59,878 nucleotides of DNA from Bacteroidales bacterium (GTDB taxonomy: Bacteria > Bacteroidota > Bacteroidia > Bacteroidales > UBA3824): positions 1 through 59,878 of the forward strand of contig JAFXUC010000047.1 of NCBI GenBank assembly GCA_017535325.1. The letters run 5' to 3'. The first letter of the stretch is position 1. Every line of letters begins with the position of its first letter. Shown in pieces: positions 18,718 to 27,539 of the stretch. A model generated the notes under the pieces. That model ran no database searches. It worked only from the letters and a program-made list of their open reading frames with translations, and was not told the DNA's origin. Made by a program: the position numbers and the translations under genes.

Positions 18718-20820
18718 CTAAATCTGGGTCTCAACATTACGTCCTGATTTTTTGTAACCCGTAGATTTATAATTCGGATTAGCATAATTAACAGGCACTG
18801 CCAAAGGCAATACAATGAGTTTCTTTTCACCTTGTTTTACAACTTCAAATTCCAAACGGCGGTTGTATTGTTTTGAATCTTCGTTGATTTCGCCGTTAAC
18901 CTTATTGTAAGTAATCGGATTTTCCTCACCGTAACCGTCAACCTCCAACTGGCTTGCCTTAACTTTTTTCTTGCTTACCAAGTATTTTTTTGCTGCCTTT
19001 GCCCTGTCCATAGAAAGTTTCTTATTAAAAGCAGCAGTACCCATTGCATCGCAAAAACCGATAATCTTAACTTTTGCTTTCGGATTGTCATTAAGATAAG
19101 CGGCTAATTCGTCAAGAGTTTTTGAAGAATTGATTTCTGCTTTTGCAAACTCAAAACGGACATCTTTGAGGGTTATAATAACCTCATCCGCTTTTCCGGT
19201 TGCGTCGTCCAAATTCTTGGGTTCAGGCTCTGTAACTGCAACAACGGGACAGTCAACACCGGGGTCAAGTTTTACGGTCTTATAATTCGTAACAGCCTGT
19301 GCGTTTAAAGATACGTCAAACATATCGTCTTCGATAATATCGCCGTCCAATTCAAAAGATACAGAATAGTTGTGTCCTTTGTAGGTTTTGATTTCAAAAC
19401 TGCCTGTACCTTCCTCAGGTTTTACCTCAAACTCCTCTGCCGTAGAGTTGTCGCGGACTCTTACAAGGCTTTGAGGATATTTTTCCTTGTCGCAAATCGT
19501 TACAGTTCCACGGTATGCAGAAACGGCTGTTTCCATCAACTTTTTAGAACCGGCAACATACAAATCTGCACCGCCGGAGCCGTTTCTTCTGTTAGAGGCA
19601 AAATAATATTTGCCGCTCTTGTCAAGAAATACATAAACCTCATCAGATGAAGTGTTTATAGGCGTACCCAAGTTTTCGGGTTCTGACCATTTAAAACCGG
19701 TCAAAGTTGATTTGAAAATATCATAACCGCCCAAACCGTTATGACCTTTTGAACTGAAATACAACGTTCCGTCAGGAGCGATAAAAGGACCTTCCTCGTC
19801 CAATTCTGTGTTAAGCGTTTTTCCGAGGTGAACAGCAGGACCCCAGTCGCCGCCTTTTGTACGCTCCGAAACATAAAGGTCAAGACCGCCTACTCCGCCA
19901 GGACGGTTGCTTGCAAAATACAATTTGTTGCCATCCTTTGATATCGACGCGCCGGTTTCTCTGTAATCGGTGTTGATGAAAGAGTTCAAAGCCACAGGCT
20001 CACCCCACGTGTTACCGTTTTTCTTGGAAACCAAAATCGTTCCGTTTTTGTCATCATTATAAAGGTAAAGTTCTTCGCCGTCATTAGAAATACAAACCAC
20101 CGAAGTGTTGTACTGGTTGCTGAGACTGCCTTCAATCAAAACGGGGGCATCCCATGTGCCGGTTTCGGGTTTCAACTGCGACGAATAAATATTCTCGTCA
20201 TAATTGCCGTCGTCCATTACAGAATGACCTTCAACTCTCTGTCTTGAAGTAAAATACAGAGTCTTGCCGTCGGGAGCAACCAAAGGCGTATGATCGTTTG
20301 ACACTGAGTTTACAAACTTTCCTAAATTCAATACGGTAATGTCTTTGGGATTTGCCGAAAGTTCTTTCGCAAGGTTGCAGGACTTGATTTCCCTGTCGAT
20401 TCTCTCCGAAAGTTCCTTGTTGGAAACCTGAGGTTTGAGAGTGTTAAGCACCGAAAGAGCCTCGTCAATTTTTTCCGACTGTCTCAAAGCACTGCCCAAA
20501 TAGTACTCATTGGTCTGTGCCGGCAATTTTGTTTTGTTTTTTTCATACAGACTCTGCGCTTTTCTAAGTTCAGTAAGAGCCTGTTCTTTTTTTCCGGACT
20601 GTAAATAACAATATCCAAGATTTGAATGGTAAAGAGGATTATTTGGATCGTTTGCCACCAATTGACTATAATTTTTGGCAGCCGTCATCCAGTCGTTTAA
20701 TCCAAAGGCAAATTCAGCCTCTTCTGCAATCTCTTTGTCCTGAGCGGAAACGTTTTCGACCGAACATACGCCCGCTGCCGTAAATAAAACAAAGGATAAT
20801 GATAAAAGTCTGTTTTTCAT
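18718..20820 (-). CDS. porE: OmpA-family protein with PorE architecture
   Basis: A 700-residue exported protein with TPR repeats (about residues 30-135), a beta-propeller of PD40-type repeats (about 170-410, with repeated DGKTLYFTS / DGNKLYFASNRPGG / DGTLYFSSKG motifs), a carboxypeptidase-regulatory-like domain (about 430-510) and a C-terminal OmpA peptidoglycan-binding domain (about 545-665, with FEFAKAEI and GFCDAMGTAAFNKKLSMDRA). This order matches PorE, which links the T9SS to peptidoglycan. Bacteroidota carry several proteins of this architecture, so assignment to PorE itself is tentative. A full promoter lies upstream. A glutamine-rich signal-cleavage region (VSAQD) is seen near residue 27. 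Confidence 0.78.
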   Translation of the reverse strand: MKNRLLSLSFVLFTAAGVCSVENVSAQDKEIAEEAEFAFGLNDWMTAAKNYSQLVANDPNNPLYHSNLGYCYLQSGKKEQALTELRKAQSLYEKNKTKLPAQTNEYYLGSALRQSEKIDEALSVLNTLKPQVSNKELSERIDREIKSCNLAKELSANPKDITVLNLGKFVNSVSNDHTPLVAPDGKTLYFTSRQRVEGHSVMDDGNYDENIYSSQLKPETGTWDAPVLIEGSLSNQYNTSVVCISNDGEELYLYNDDKNGTILVSKKNGNTWGEPVALNSFINTDYRETGASISKDGNKLYFASNRPGGVGGLDLYVSERTKGGDWGPAVHLGKTLNTELDEEGPFIAPDGTLYFSSKGHNGLGGYDIFKSTLTGFKWSEPENLGTPINTSSDEVYVFLDKSGKYYFASNRRNGSGGADLYVAGSKKLMETAVSAYRGTVTICDKEKYPQSLVRVRDNSTAEEFEVKPEEGTGSFEIKTYKGHNYSVSFELDGDIIEDDMFDVSLNAQAVTNYKTVKLDPGVDCPVVAVTEPEPKNLDDATGKADEVIITLKDVRFEFAKAEINSSKTLDELAAYLNDNPKAKVKIIGFCDAMGTAAFNKKLSMDRAKAAKKYLVSKKKVKASQLEVDGYGEENPITYNKVNGEINEDSKQYNRRLEFEVVKQGEKKLIVLPLAVPVNYANPNYKSTGYKKSGRNVETQI

Positions 20821-20874
20821 ATTTTTTTTATAAGTTAGGACTTTATTGATTAAATTTCAATGTATATTAATATG

Positions 20875-20906
20875 CAAATGTAACAACATTTTTTTGTAAA
20901 AACAAA
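20875..20906 (-). promoter_or_regulatory. Promoter of the PorE-like gene
   Basis: On the minus strand TTTG, 20 bases, TACATTTG: a full Bacteroidetes consensus. The distance to the start codon is 54 bases. Confidence 0.68.
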
Positions 20907-20929
20907 TCTTTTTTAACAAAAAAAACGTT

Positions 20930-22087
20930 CTATTTTTCAGAATAATAAACGTTCGGCAAATCCCTTAAATTATAGCGTGATGCCATGATTTCGCCGTAAG
21001 CCCCCGCCGAATAAAACGCCAAAAGGTCGCCCCTTGAAGTTTTTTTCAGACTGCGCGACTTCGCAAATACGTCCGTAGACTCGCAAATAGGCCCTACAAC
21101 ATCATAAACGCCGTTTTGTTCCGCCTTTGAGGTAAGGTTTTCGATTTTGTGATAAGCACCGTACAAAGCCGGACGAATTAAATCCGTAAATCCCGCATCC
21201 AAAATCGCGAAATCAGACGTATCTCCCTGTTTTACGTACAAAACTTTTGAAACCAAAACTCCACATTGCGCTACAACAGAACGTCCGAACTCAAAATGAA
21301 CCTCCTGTCCTTCTTTTACTTTCAAATCTTTATGAATCAAATCCAAAAGTTTTTCAAATTCGGGAACGGAATTTTTTTCGGGCTTATTGTAATCTATACC
21401 AAGACCACCGCCAAGATTGATTACAGGAAGTTGCAAGCCGAGTTTTTCTAGTTCTACCTGAATTTCGTTGCTGCGTTCACACAACAATTTATAAGGCTCA
21501 AAATCAAGTATTTGAGAGCCGATATGATAATGTATGCCAATGAGTTTTATATTTGAGAGACCTTTTACAAATTCTACTGTCTCCTTTAATTTTGTAAAAG
21601 GAATACCGAATTTGCTGTCCGCAAGACCTGTATTAATTTTTTGATTGGTATGTGCGTCAATTCCCGGATTAAGCCTCAAAGCCACAGAAGCGGTTTTGTT
21701 TTCAGCCTTCGCCAAAGAATTTATAACCTCCACTTCCTGCACCGACTCGCTGTTGAAACAGAAAATACCGAGTCTCAAAGCCGTCAAAATCTCCTTGTCT
21801 GACTTGCCGACTCCCGCAAAAACCACTTTCGAGGCATCAAAACCACATTCTACCGCTCTTGAAACTTCGTTTCCGCTGACACAATCAGCACCAAAACCGT
21901 AAGAACTTATAAGGCGCAAAATCCTTTCGTTAGCATTAGCCTTAACAGCATAATGGATTTTGTAACCATACTTCAAAGAAGCCGCTTTCAAAACTTCAAG
22001 AGTTTTTTTCAGCAAATCAAGATTGTAATAATAAAAAGGTGTGGAAAAACTTCCAAACTTTTCAATTTCTTTACCTGTAAAATTCAT
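20930..22087 (-). CDS. lysA: Diaminopimelate decarboxylase
   Basis: Final step of lysine synthesis: decarboxylation of meso-diaminopimelate with PLP. The 385-residue product is a fold-III (alanine-racemase-type) PLP enzyme. The PLP lysine is Lys49 in HYAVKANAN; later motifs are RLNPGIDAHTNQKINTG, GIHYHIGSQI, NLGGGLGIDY (phosphate-binding glycines), FEFGRSVVA and the active-site cysteine motif GPICESTDVF. Length is slightly shorter than many bacterial LysA proteins but nothing essential is missing. It is divergent from the signalling cassette, with a -7 box 31 bases upstream. Confidence 0.94.
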   Translation of the reverse strand: MNFTGKEIEKFGSFSTPFYYYNLDLLKKTLEVLKAASLKYGYKIHYAVKANANERILRLISSYGFGADCVSGNEVSRAVECGFDASKVVFAGVGKSDKEILTALRLGIFCFNSESVQEVEVINSLAKAENKTASVALRLNPGIDAHTNQKINTGLADSKFGIPFTKLKETVEFVKGLSNIKLIGIHYHIGSQILDFEPYKLLCERSNEIQVELEKLGLQLPVINLGGGLGIDYNKPEKNSVPEFEKLLDLIHKDLKVKEGQEVHFEFGRSVVAQCGVLVSKVLYVKQGDTSDFAILDAGFTDLIRPALYGAYHKIENLTSKAEQNGVYDVVGPICESTDVFAKSRSLKKTSRGDLLAFYSAGAYGEIMASRYNLRDLPNVYYSEK

Positions 22088-22118
22088 TTTTTATTTATTG
22101 CTTTTTGGTTTAACGTTG

Positions 22119-22126
22119 CAAATTTA
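22119..22126 (-). promoter_or_regulatory. -7 box for lysA
   Basis: TAAATTTG on the minus strand matches TAnnTTTG, 31 bases upstream of lysA. No TTTG at the expected -33 distance. Confidence 0.45.
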
Positions 22127-22267
22127 TTCCATTTTTTTTTAAAATACGTGTTTTATGTAAAATTTTACGCAAAAATATTTTAAGTGTTAACTTATTAATA
22201 ATTAGAGATTTGAAAAAAAATATTAAAAAAAAATACAATTTTGTTTTTTCAGGTGGTAAAAAAAAAT

Positions 22268-22275
22268 TACATTTG
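22268..22275 (+). promoter_or_regulatory. Possible -7 box of the signalling cassette
   Basis: TACATTTG matches TAnnTTTG and would give a leader of roughly 85 bases before the first GAF gene. A TTTG lies 24 bases upstream, wider than the usual 19-21, so this is a weak call. The rest of the 279-base gap between lysA and the cassette is AT-rich and shows no gene or stable hairpin. Confidence 0.35.
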
Positions 22276-22366
22276 AGAATTTCTAAGGCGTAAAAAAGAG
22301 GTTCGCCAATAGAAAAAACGGCAACAAATTTGATGTATTTTTTAACGTCAGATAACTATAAAAAAA

Positions 22367-24289
22367 ATGAAAACACCGGAAAAAATATCCGTCAAATTAA
22401 AATTCAGAATTATGATGATCTGTTTTGCCGCATACGCGGGCTTTACAGGTCTGACGTTTTTTTATCTGATAAAAAGTTATGACAAGATACAAACCGATTA
22501 CAGCAAAGAAATAAACCTCAAAAACAATATTACCGAATTGCGCAATACGCAGTACGGCTTGTTTAATTTGTATTCCGGCAAAAAAGACAAGGAAAAAGAG
22601 GACACCCTGCTCGGAAACATACGTTCGATATGCAAAAATATTGACGAAGGTATAACTGCGCTCCAACAGACAGGAACGCAAAACCGCAAGATTATTCAGT
22701 CCGTCAACATTTTAAAAGAGGAGTTTGAAACTTACAAAACCAAACTTGACGAAATCAGCAAAATAGAAAACGAAATCAACGAACTCACTCAGGACGGCGG
22801 CAGACTATCCTCTGACAGAAATACCGTAAAAAATACGATATTTCAGTTTACGCTTGCCGGTATCAACAAAATGTTTGAAGAGGCGGTAAAATACGAAAAC
22901 GAGTTTGTAAAAAACAGCAGTGTGGAGACTTACAAAAAATTCAACAAACAAATCGAAAACATAATCACTACCTTAAAGACGGTTAACACAACCAATATAT
23001 TAATAAGGTATCAGATTTCAAAACTCACTGACCGCCTGACGGAATACAGAATGACATTTAACCTTTTGTTTTCCAAACAGTTGTTAATCGGTTTGGACAC
23101 ATACGAAGGCTACAAGGGAATTGCTAACGCTCAGGTTTCTACAATGCTTACCGATTTGGAAGAATATATGATGGAGTCTGACATAATAAGAGAAAACAAA
23201 AAGCGCAACATCGTTTTGCAGACAGCCATTATGCACTCTATAATAGCAGTAATAGGCATCACGTTTTTCCTCATTATGTTTTGGTCGGTCAACAAGCCTA
23301 TCAACAATATGGCCAACTATTTGAAAAGGTTGCTCAAAGGCGAACTCATAAAACCCGAAGTAAGCCCTTCAAGCACCAACGAAATGGACTTAATGAGTAT
23401 ACAATTATCGAATTTTGTAGAAAACTTAAAAGAAAAACAGATTTTTACTGACGACCTCGGTAGCGGCAAACCCGATAAAGGTTTCAAACTGTTAAGCGAA
23501 AACGACGAACTTGGGCACTCGCTCATTAATATGAAAAAAAATATCGAACACGAAAAAGAACTTCAAGAAAAACGCCGCAAAGAAGACGAAATTCAGGACA
23601 AAATCAATATCGGCTTGGCGGAGTTTGGAAATATTCTCAGAAAAAACAACAACGATATAGACGGTCTTTGCAACGAAACAATCAGAAACTTAATCCGTTA
23701 CATGGACGCTAATTACGGTGCAATATACATTTACGTTGACGACGAAACCGATGAGCCGTATCTCGAAATGAAAGCAACATACGCCGCCGACAGAAAAAAA
23801 TTCATTCAAAAAAAAGTCAGCCTTTACGAAGGAATTGTTGGAATATGCGCCGTTGAAAAAACAATGCAGGTAATAGATGATATACCAAAAGATTATATCA
23901 AAATCGGTTCGGGATTTGGTAACACAACTCCGAGCAACCTGATTGTAATTCCGCTCCTGCTCAATGATGAAATTTTCGGCGTAATAGAACTTTGCAGGAC
24001 TGAAAAATTTGAAGATTACAGAATAAAATTTTTGGAAAGACTTGCTGAGGACATCGCAAGCACGATTTCATACGTAAAAATCAACACGAGAAACCTTTTC
24101 AAACTCAAAGAAAAAGGCAAACGTCTCGACGATTACACAAAACGACTTCACAAAACCAAAAATGAACTCGCTCAAAAGAGCGAAATGGTAAAAGTTTTGC
24201 AAGAAGATGTTGATAAGTTGAAAAAAGAAAACGCAAGGCTCTTAGAAGAAAAATCCGCTGCGGAAAAAAAATTTAGCAACAGAAGATAA
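22367..24289 (+). CDS. HAMP-like and GAF sensor protein without output domain
   Basis: A 640-residue membrane protein. A first transmembrane helix (about residues 15-36) is followed by a long, mostly helical periplasmic region (about 37-285) rich in Lys, Asn and Glu, a second transmembrane helix (about 286-308, HSIIAVIGITFFLIMFW), a HAMP-like linker, and a GAF domain (about 410-575, with YEGIVGICAVEKTMQVIDDIP and VIPLLLNDEIFGVIELCR). It ends in a lysine/glutamate-rich coiled coil. There is no kinase, phosphatase, cyclase or DNA-binding domain, so it probably acts through a partner. It is the first of four closely spaced same-strand genes (2 bases to the next), whose second member has the same HAMP-GAF core. 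Confidence 0.82.
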   Translation: MKTPEKISVKLKFRIMMICFAAYAGFTGLTFFYLIKSYDKIQTDYSKEINLKNNITELRNTQYGLFNLYSGKKDKEKEDTLLGNIRSICKNIDEGITALQQTGTQNRKIIQSVNILKEEFETYKTKLDEISKIENEINELTQDGGRLSSDRNTVKNTIFQFTLAGINKMFEEAVKYENEFVKNSSVETYKKFNKQIENIITTLKTVNTTNILIRYQISKLTDRLTEYRMTFNLLFSKQLLIGLDTYEGYKGIANAQVSTMLTDLEEYMMESDIIRENKKRNIVLQTAIMHSIIAVIGITFFLIMFWSVNKPINNMANYLKRLLKGELIKPEVSPSSTNEMDLMSIQLSNFVENLKEKQIFTDDLGSGKPDKGFKLLSENDELGHSLINMKKNIEHEKELQEKRRKEDEIQDKINIGLAEFGNILRKNNNDIDGLCNETIRNLIRYMDANYGAIYIYVDDETDEPYLEMKATYAADRKKFIQKKVSLYEGIVGICAVEKTMQVIDDIPKDYIKIGSGFGNTTPSNLIVIPLLLNDEIFGVIELCRTEKFEDYRIKFLERLAEDIASTISYVKINTRNLFKLKEKGKRLDDYTKRLHKTKNELAQKSEMVKVLQEDVDKLKKENARLLEEKSAAEKKFSNRR

Positions 24290-24291
24290 AT

Positions 24292-26964
24292 ATGGACTTC
24301 AATAAAATAAGCATATTAAACACGATACGTTGGAAAGCGGTTTTATCAGCCGTCATAGGGGCGGTTGCGCTTTCTATTGCCATAATGGTGATTCAAGACC
24401 GGACAATTTTGGGAAGAATCACCGATTACAGCAAACTTAGTTCCAATATCGCAACCGACAACTACGCCAGTTTTTTTGAAAATAATCTTAACCAAACGAT
24501 TATAAAACTTCAAACCGGCGCAGAAACCATTTCTGAGCAGACAACTCAATTCGGTTACAATGCAAAAGGCATTACGGACAAAATGCTCCAAAAATTTATG
24601 GAAAACGATAAAACCGTAAAATCAATCTTCATAATCTCCGAGCCTTATATTTTTGATAATTCAGACAGCCTTTTGGTCAACACGAATCCGGGTTTTCCTA
24701 TCGGCTGGTACGCAAAATACATTCAGCACGAAAACACCGGCACTCCGGAACTCTCAAACGACATTCAAAGCACCTCAGGCGAAATTTACGACCTTTATAG
24801 GCAGATAAAACACGATTTGCAGCCAAAGGTCATCACCTTAAAAAACGATGCCGACATTACTGATGTAATCGTCTGTATGATACCGCTTTTTACCAACGGC
24901 AAATTCAGCGGAAGCCTCGGAATAGACATCGACCAAAAACATTATAGGAACATTCTTGACTCGCAGATTCCCTCCGACCACACCTTATATATAGCGGACA
25001 GCACGGGAAATATTTTTTACAGCCGCAACAAGGATTTCCAACACAGAAACATTCATGAAATTCTAAGGTTCACCGAAGAAAAACTCAACATCATGTCGAA
25101 AACTTCGGCAAACTTGCCCGTAGACACGGAATACGAACTCGTGGAAAACAACAACGAAAAAGTATATCTCCACACCAAACGCATTTCGCTCGCTTGCAAC
25201 AACGGTAATTTTACACTGATTTCCGTTACGCCGTTAAACAAAATAAAAATGGCGCAATACAAGGCTCTTAGCAAATCAATATTTATCATACTGGCGGTTT
25301 TATTGGTTTTTATACTCTTTATCGTGGCAGTCTCAAAAAAATTATCCGCCCCGATTACATACGTCAAAAACATGATTACAAAACTTTCGGACGGCAATTT
25401 TGACACTCCTGACGATATTACTTATTCTGAAAAAATACCGAAAGAATATCAGATTTTGATTTCTCAGATTCAAAACCTCGCCTCCTCGCTCAAAGACACG
25501 GCTGAATTTGCGTGCGCTGTCCGCGACGGAAACCTTGATACAACATACAACGAGACTATCAAAAAGAATTCAATCGGTTCTGCTCTTATCGGCATGAGGG
25601 ACAACCTTGTCAGCAACAAGGAAAAAGAACTTGAACGCACCTCAATTGAAAAACAAAACCAATGGGCAACGGAAGGACACTCAATTTTCAGTGATATTCT
25701 CCGTAACAACATCTCTGACATCCGTAAACTCTGCAACGCCGTGATTGACAAACTCGTACCTTATATCAACGTCATTCAAGGCGGTATGTTTATCAGAACC
25801 ACAATGCCAGAAGACAACAACACGGAATGTTTTGAACTTTACGCCGTTTTTGCTTACGGACACCAGAGGTTTCATAAAAGGATTCTCCGTCTTGACGAAG
25901 GAATGATTGGTGCGTGCGCTATGGAAAAACAGACCATCATTTTGAACGATGTTCCGGAGAATTATTCCGACATTGCCTCAGGTCTCGGACAAGCAAAACC
26001 GAAGTCGATAATTTTTGTGCCGCTTGTTTACAACGATTATCTGTACGGCGTTATGGAGTTGGCATCTTTTAAAAACTACGAAGAATACCAAATCCAGTTT
26101 GTGGAAAGAATTTCAGAAAACATCGCCTCCACAATCGCCAACGCAAAAATCAACGAGCAGACCAACAACCTCTTGAAACAGAGCCGTCAACAGTCAAAAA
26201 TTATGGAGGAAAAAGAAGACCAGTTGAAGAGCGAAATCGAGTCTATGAATAACCTTTTGGACGCAACACAAATGGAACTTGACGAACTCGAACAAGTAAA
26301 CAACGCTATGAATAAGTCTATGATGGTGGCGATTTTCTCCACAAAAGGCGACACGTTGGAGGCTAACAGAAAATTTGCCTTGCGTTATACACTTGATGTC
26401 AACGACATCAGGAGAAAAAACGTATACGAAATTCTCCAACTCACGCTCTCTAAATACGATGAGTTCAAGAAGGTTTGGGACAACGTAAAACAAGGCGCAA
26501 CAGAAACGTATAGCATTGAGTTCAAAATCAACAACTCAACAAGAAATATAAAAAATATGTTCGTTCCGATTTACAACAAAGAAAATTCAATTGACAGAAT
26601 TTTCTGTCTTGCAACCGACATCACCGGTCAGCACAACACCGAGGACGAACTTATTAAAATAAGGAAACAACTCAAAGACAACACAAATGAAATATCAACG
26701 CTAAGACAGACAATCAGAAAACGCGACATCGAACTTGATGAACTAAACCACGAACTCATCATGTCGAAACAGCAAAACGTAGAACACAAGACTAAACTTG
26801 ACAAAGCCGTTGCAAGTGCACAATTTTTCAAGAAAGAATTGGAGAAGAGAATTACCAAGTTTAGAAAAATTGAAAACTCGCTAAAAGAAAAGGTCAAAAA
26901 CTACGAAACACAATTAGGCATTAATAAAAGTAATCAAAACAACAATCAAAACAACGAAGGATAA
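24292..26964 (+). CDS. Cache-HAMP-GAF-PAS sensor protein without output domain
   Basis: An 890-residue membrane protein. After a first transmembrane helix (about residues 15-35) comes a periplasmic region with dCache-like features (about 40-325; FPIGWYAKY, then VCMIPLFTNGKFSGSLGIDI), a second transmembrane helix (about 328-350), HAMP (about 350-440), GAF (about 460-625; DEGMIGACAMEKQTIILNDVPENYSDI), a coiled coil, a PAS-like domain (about 675-785; MNKSMMVAIFSTKGDTLEANRKF is a longer version of its opening, with YSIEFKINN and FCLATDITGQ at the end) and a final coiled coil ending in an Asn-rich tail. No catalytic output domain is present. Dimerisation and signalling through the neighbouring hybrid kinase are plausible but inferred. 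Confidence 0.82.
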   Translation: MDFNKISILNTIRWKAVLSAVIGAVALSIAIMVIQDRTILGRITDYSKLSSNIATDNYASFFENNLNQTIIKLQTGAETISEQTTQFGYNAKGITDKMLQKFMENDKTVKSIFIISEPYIFDNSDSLLVNTNPGFPIGWYAKYIQHENTGTPELSNDIQSTSGEIYDLYRQIKHDLQPKVITLKNDADITDVIVCMIPLFTNGKFSGSLGIDIDQKHYRNILDSQIPSDHTLYIADSTGNIFYSRNKDFQHRNIHEILRFTEEKLNIMSKTSANLPVDTEYELVENNNEKVYLHTKRISLACNNGNFTLISVTPLNKIKMAQYKALSKSIFIILAVLLVFILFIVAVSKKLSAPITYVKNMITKLSDGNFDTPDDITYSEKIPKEYQILISQIQNLASSLKDTAEFACAVRDGNLDTTYNETIKKNSIGSALIGMRDNLVSNKEKELERTSIEKQNQWATEGHSIFSDILRNNISDIRKLCNAVIDKLVPYINVIQGGMFIRTTMPEDNNTECFELYAVFAYGHQRFHKRILRLDEGMIGACAMEKQTIILNDVPENYSDIASGLGQAKPKSIIFVPLVYNDYLYGVMELASFKNYEEYQIQFVERISENIASTIANAKINEQTNNLLKQSRQQSKIMEEKEDQLKSEIESMNNLLDATQMELDELEQVNNAMNKSMMVAIFSTKGDTLEANRKFALRYTLDVNDIRRKNVYEILQLTLSKYDEFKKVWDNVKQGATETYSIEFKINNSTRNIKNMFVPIYNKENSIDRIFCLATDITGQHNTEDELIKIRKQLKDNTNEISTLRQTIRKRDIELDELNHELIMSKQQNVEHKTKLDKAVASAQFFKKELEKRITKFRKIENSLKEKVKNYETQLGINKSNQNNNQNNEG

Positions 26965-26975
26965 AAAAATAATCT

Positions 26976-27515
26976 ATGGTCAATAAAATTACCATATTGT
27001 TAATCACCGTGATGTGGTCTTTTTCAGGATTTTCACAACAACAGCCAACGAGCAACAAAGGCAAAAACCTTGAAACGGTTTTGAAATTTGCCGGCTGTAT
27101 CAACTATCCCGAAGACTCACAACCGGGAGACTTAATAATTTTCATCGCCGACGACGATGAAGAACGGTTTAATAGTGCAGCGGCGTATCTTGAAAACCGC
27201 GACTTCAAAAACCGCAAAATACAAACAATACTGCTAAAAGAAGACACCGAAATCACCGGTCAGAGTATCGTTTTCATAACGAAACACCCTGGCGTTGACA
27301 TCGGAAACCTCTTAGAAAAAACCTCCGGCAAACACGTAATGACAATCACTACCGACATGTCGCTGCTGGAAAAAGGCTGCATGTTTTACATCAACGCCAA
27401 TGAGGGAGAAGAACTCGAATACTTGTTCAACAAACGCGCTGTCATGGAATCGGAACTGATAATGAACAGTCTCCTTTTTGACCCCGCGCACAAATGGAAA
27501 CCAACTGAATATTAA
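26976..27515 (+). CDS. YfiR/HmsC-like periplasmic protein (DUF4154)
   Basis: A 179-residue protein with a signal peptide ending at SGFSQ. The mature part resembles the YfiR family: KFAGCINYPEDSQPGDLIIFIADDDE at the start, a middle strand IQTILLKEDTEITGQSIVFIT, and a C-terminal part with ITTDMSLLEKGCMFYINANEGEELEY and FNKRAVMESELIMNSLLF. In Pseudomonas YfiR is a periplasmic repressor of the diguanylate cyclase YfiN. Here no GGDEF protein is encoded nearby; instead the gene sits 24 bases upstream of a hybrid histidine kinase with a periplasmic domain, which is the natural candidate partner. Confidence 0.8.
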   Translation: MVNKITILLITVMWSFSGFSQQQPTSNKGKNLETVLKFAGCINYPEDSQPGDLIIFIADDDEERFNSAAAYLENRDFKNRKIQTILLKEDTEITGQSIVFITKHPGVDIGNLLEKTSGKHVMTITTDMSLLEKGCMFYINANEGEELEYLFNKRAVMESELIMNSLLFDPAHKWKPTEY

Positions 27516-27539
27516 TAAACGACAAAATAAAAAAACACT

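Noticed and set aside
22088..22366. Search for a riboswitch or RNA gene between lysA and the signalling cassette
   Set aside because: No stable stem or known lysine-riboswitch feature could be recognised; only -7 boxes are reported.
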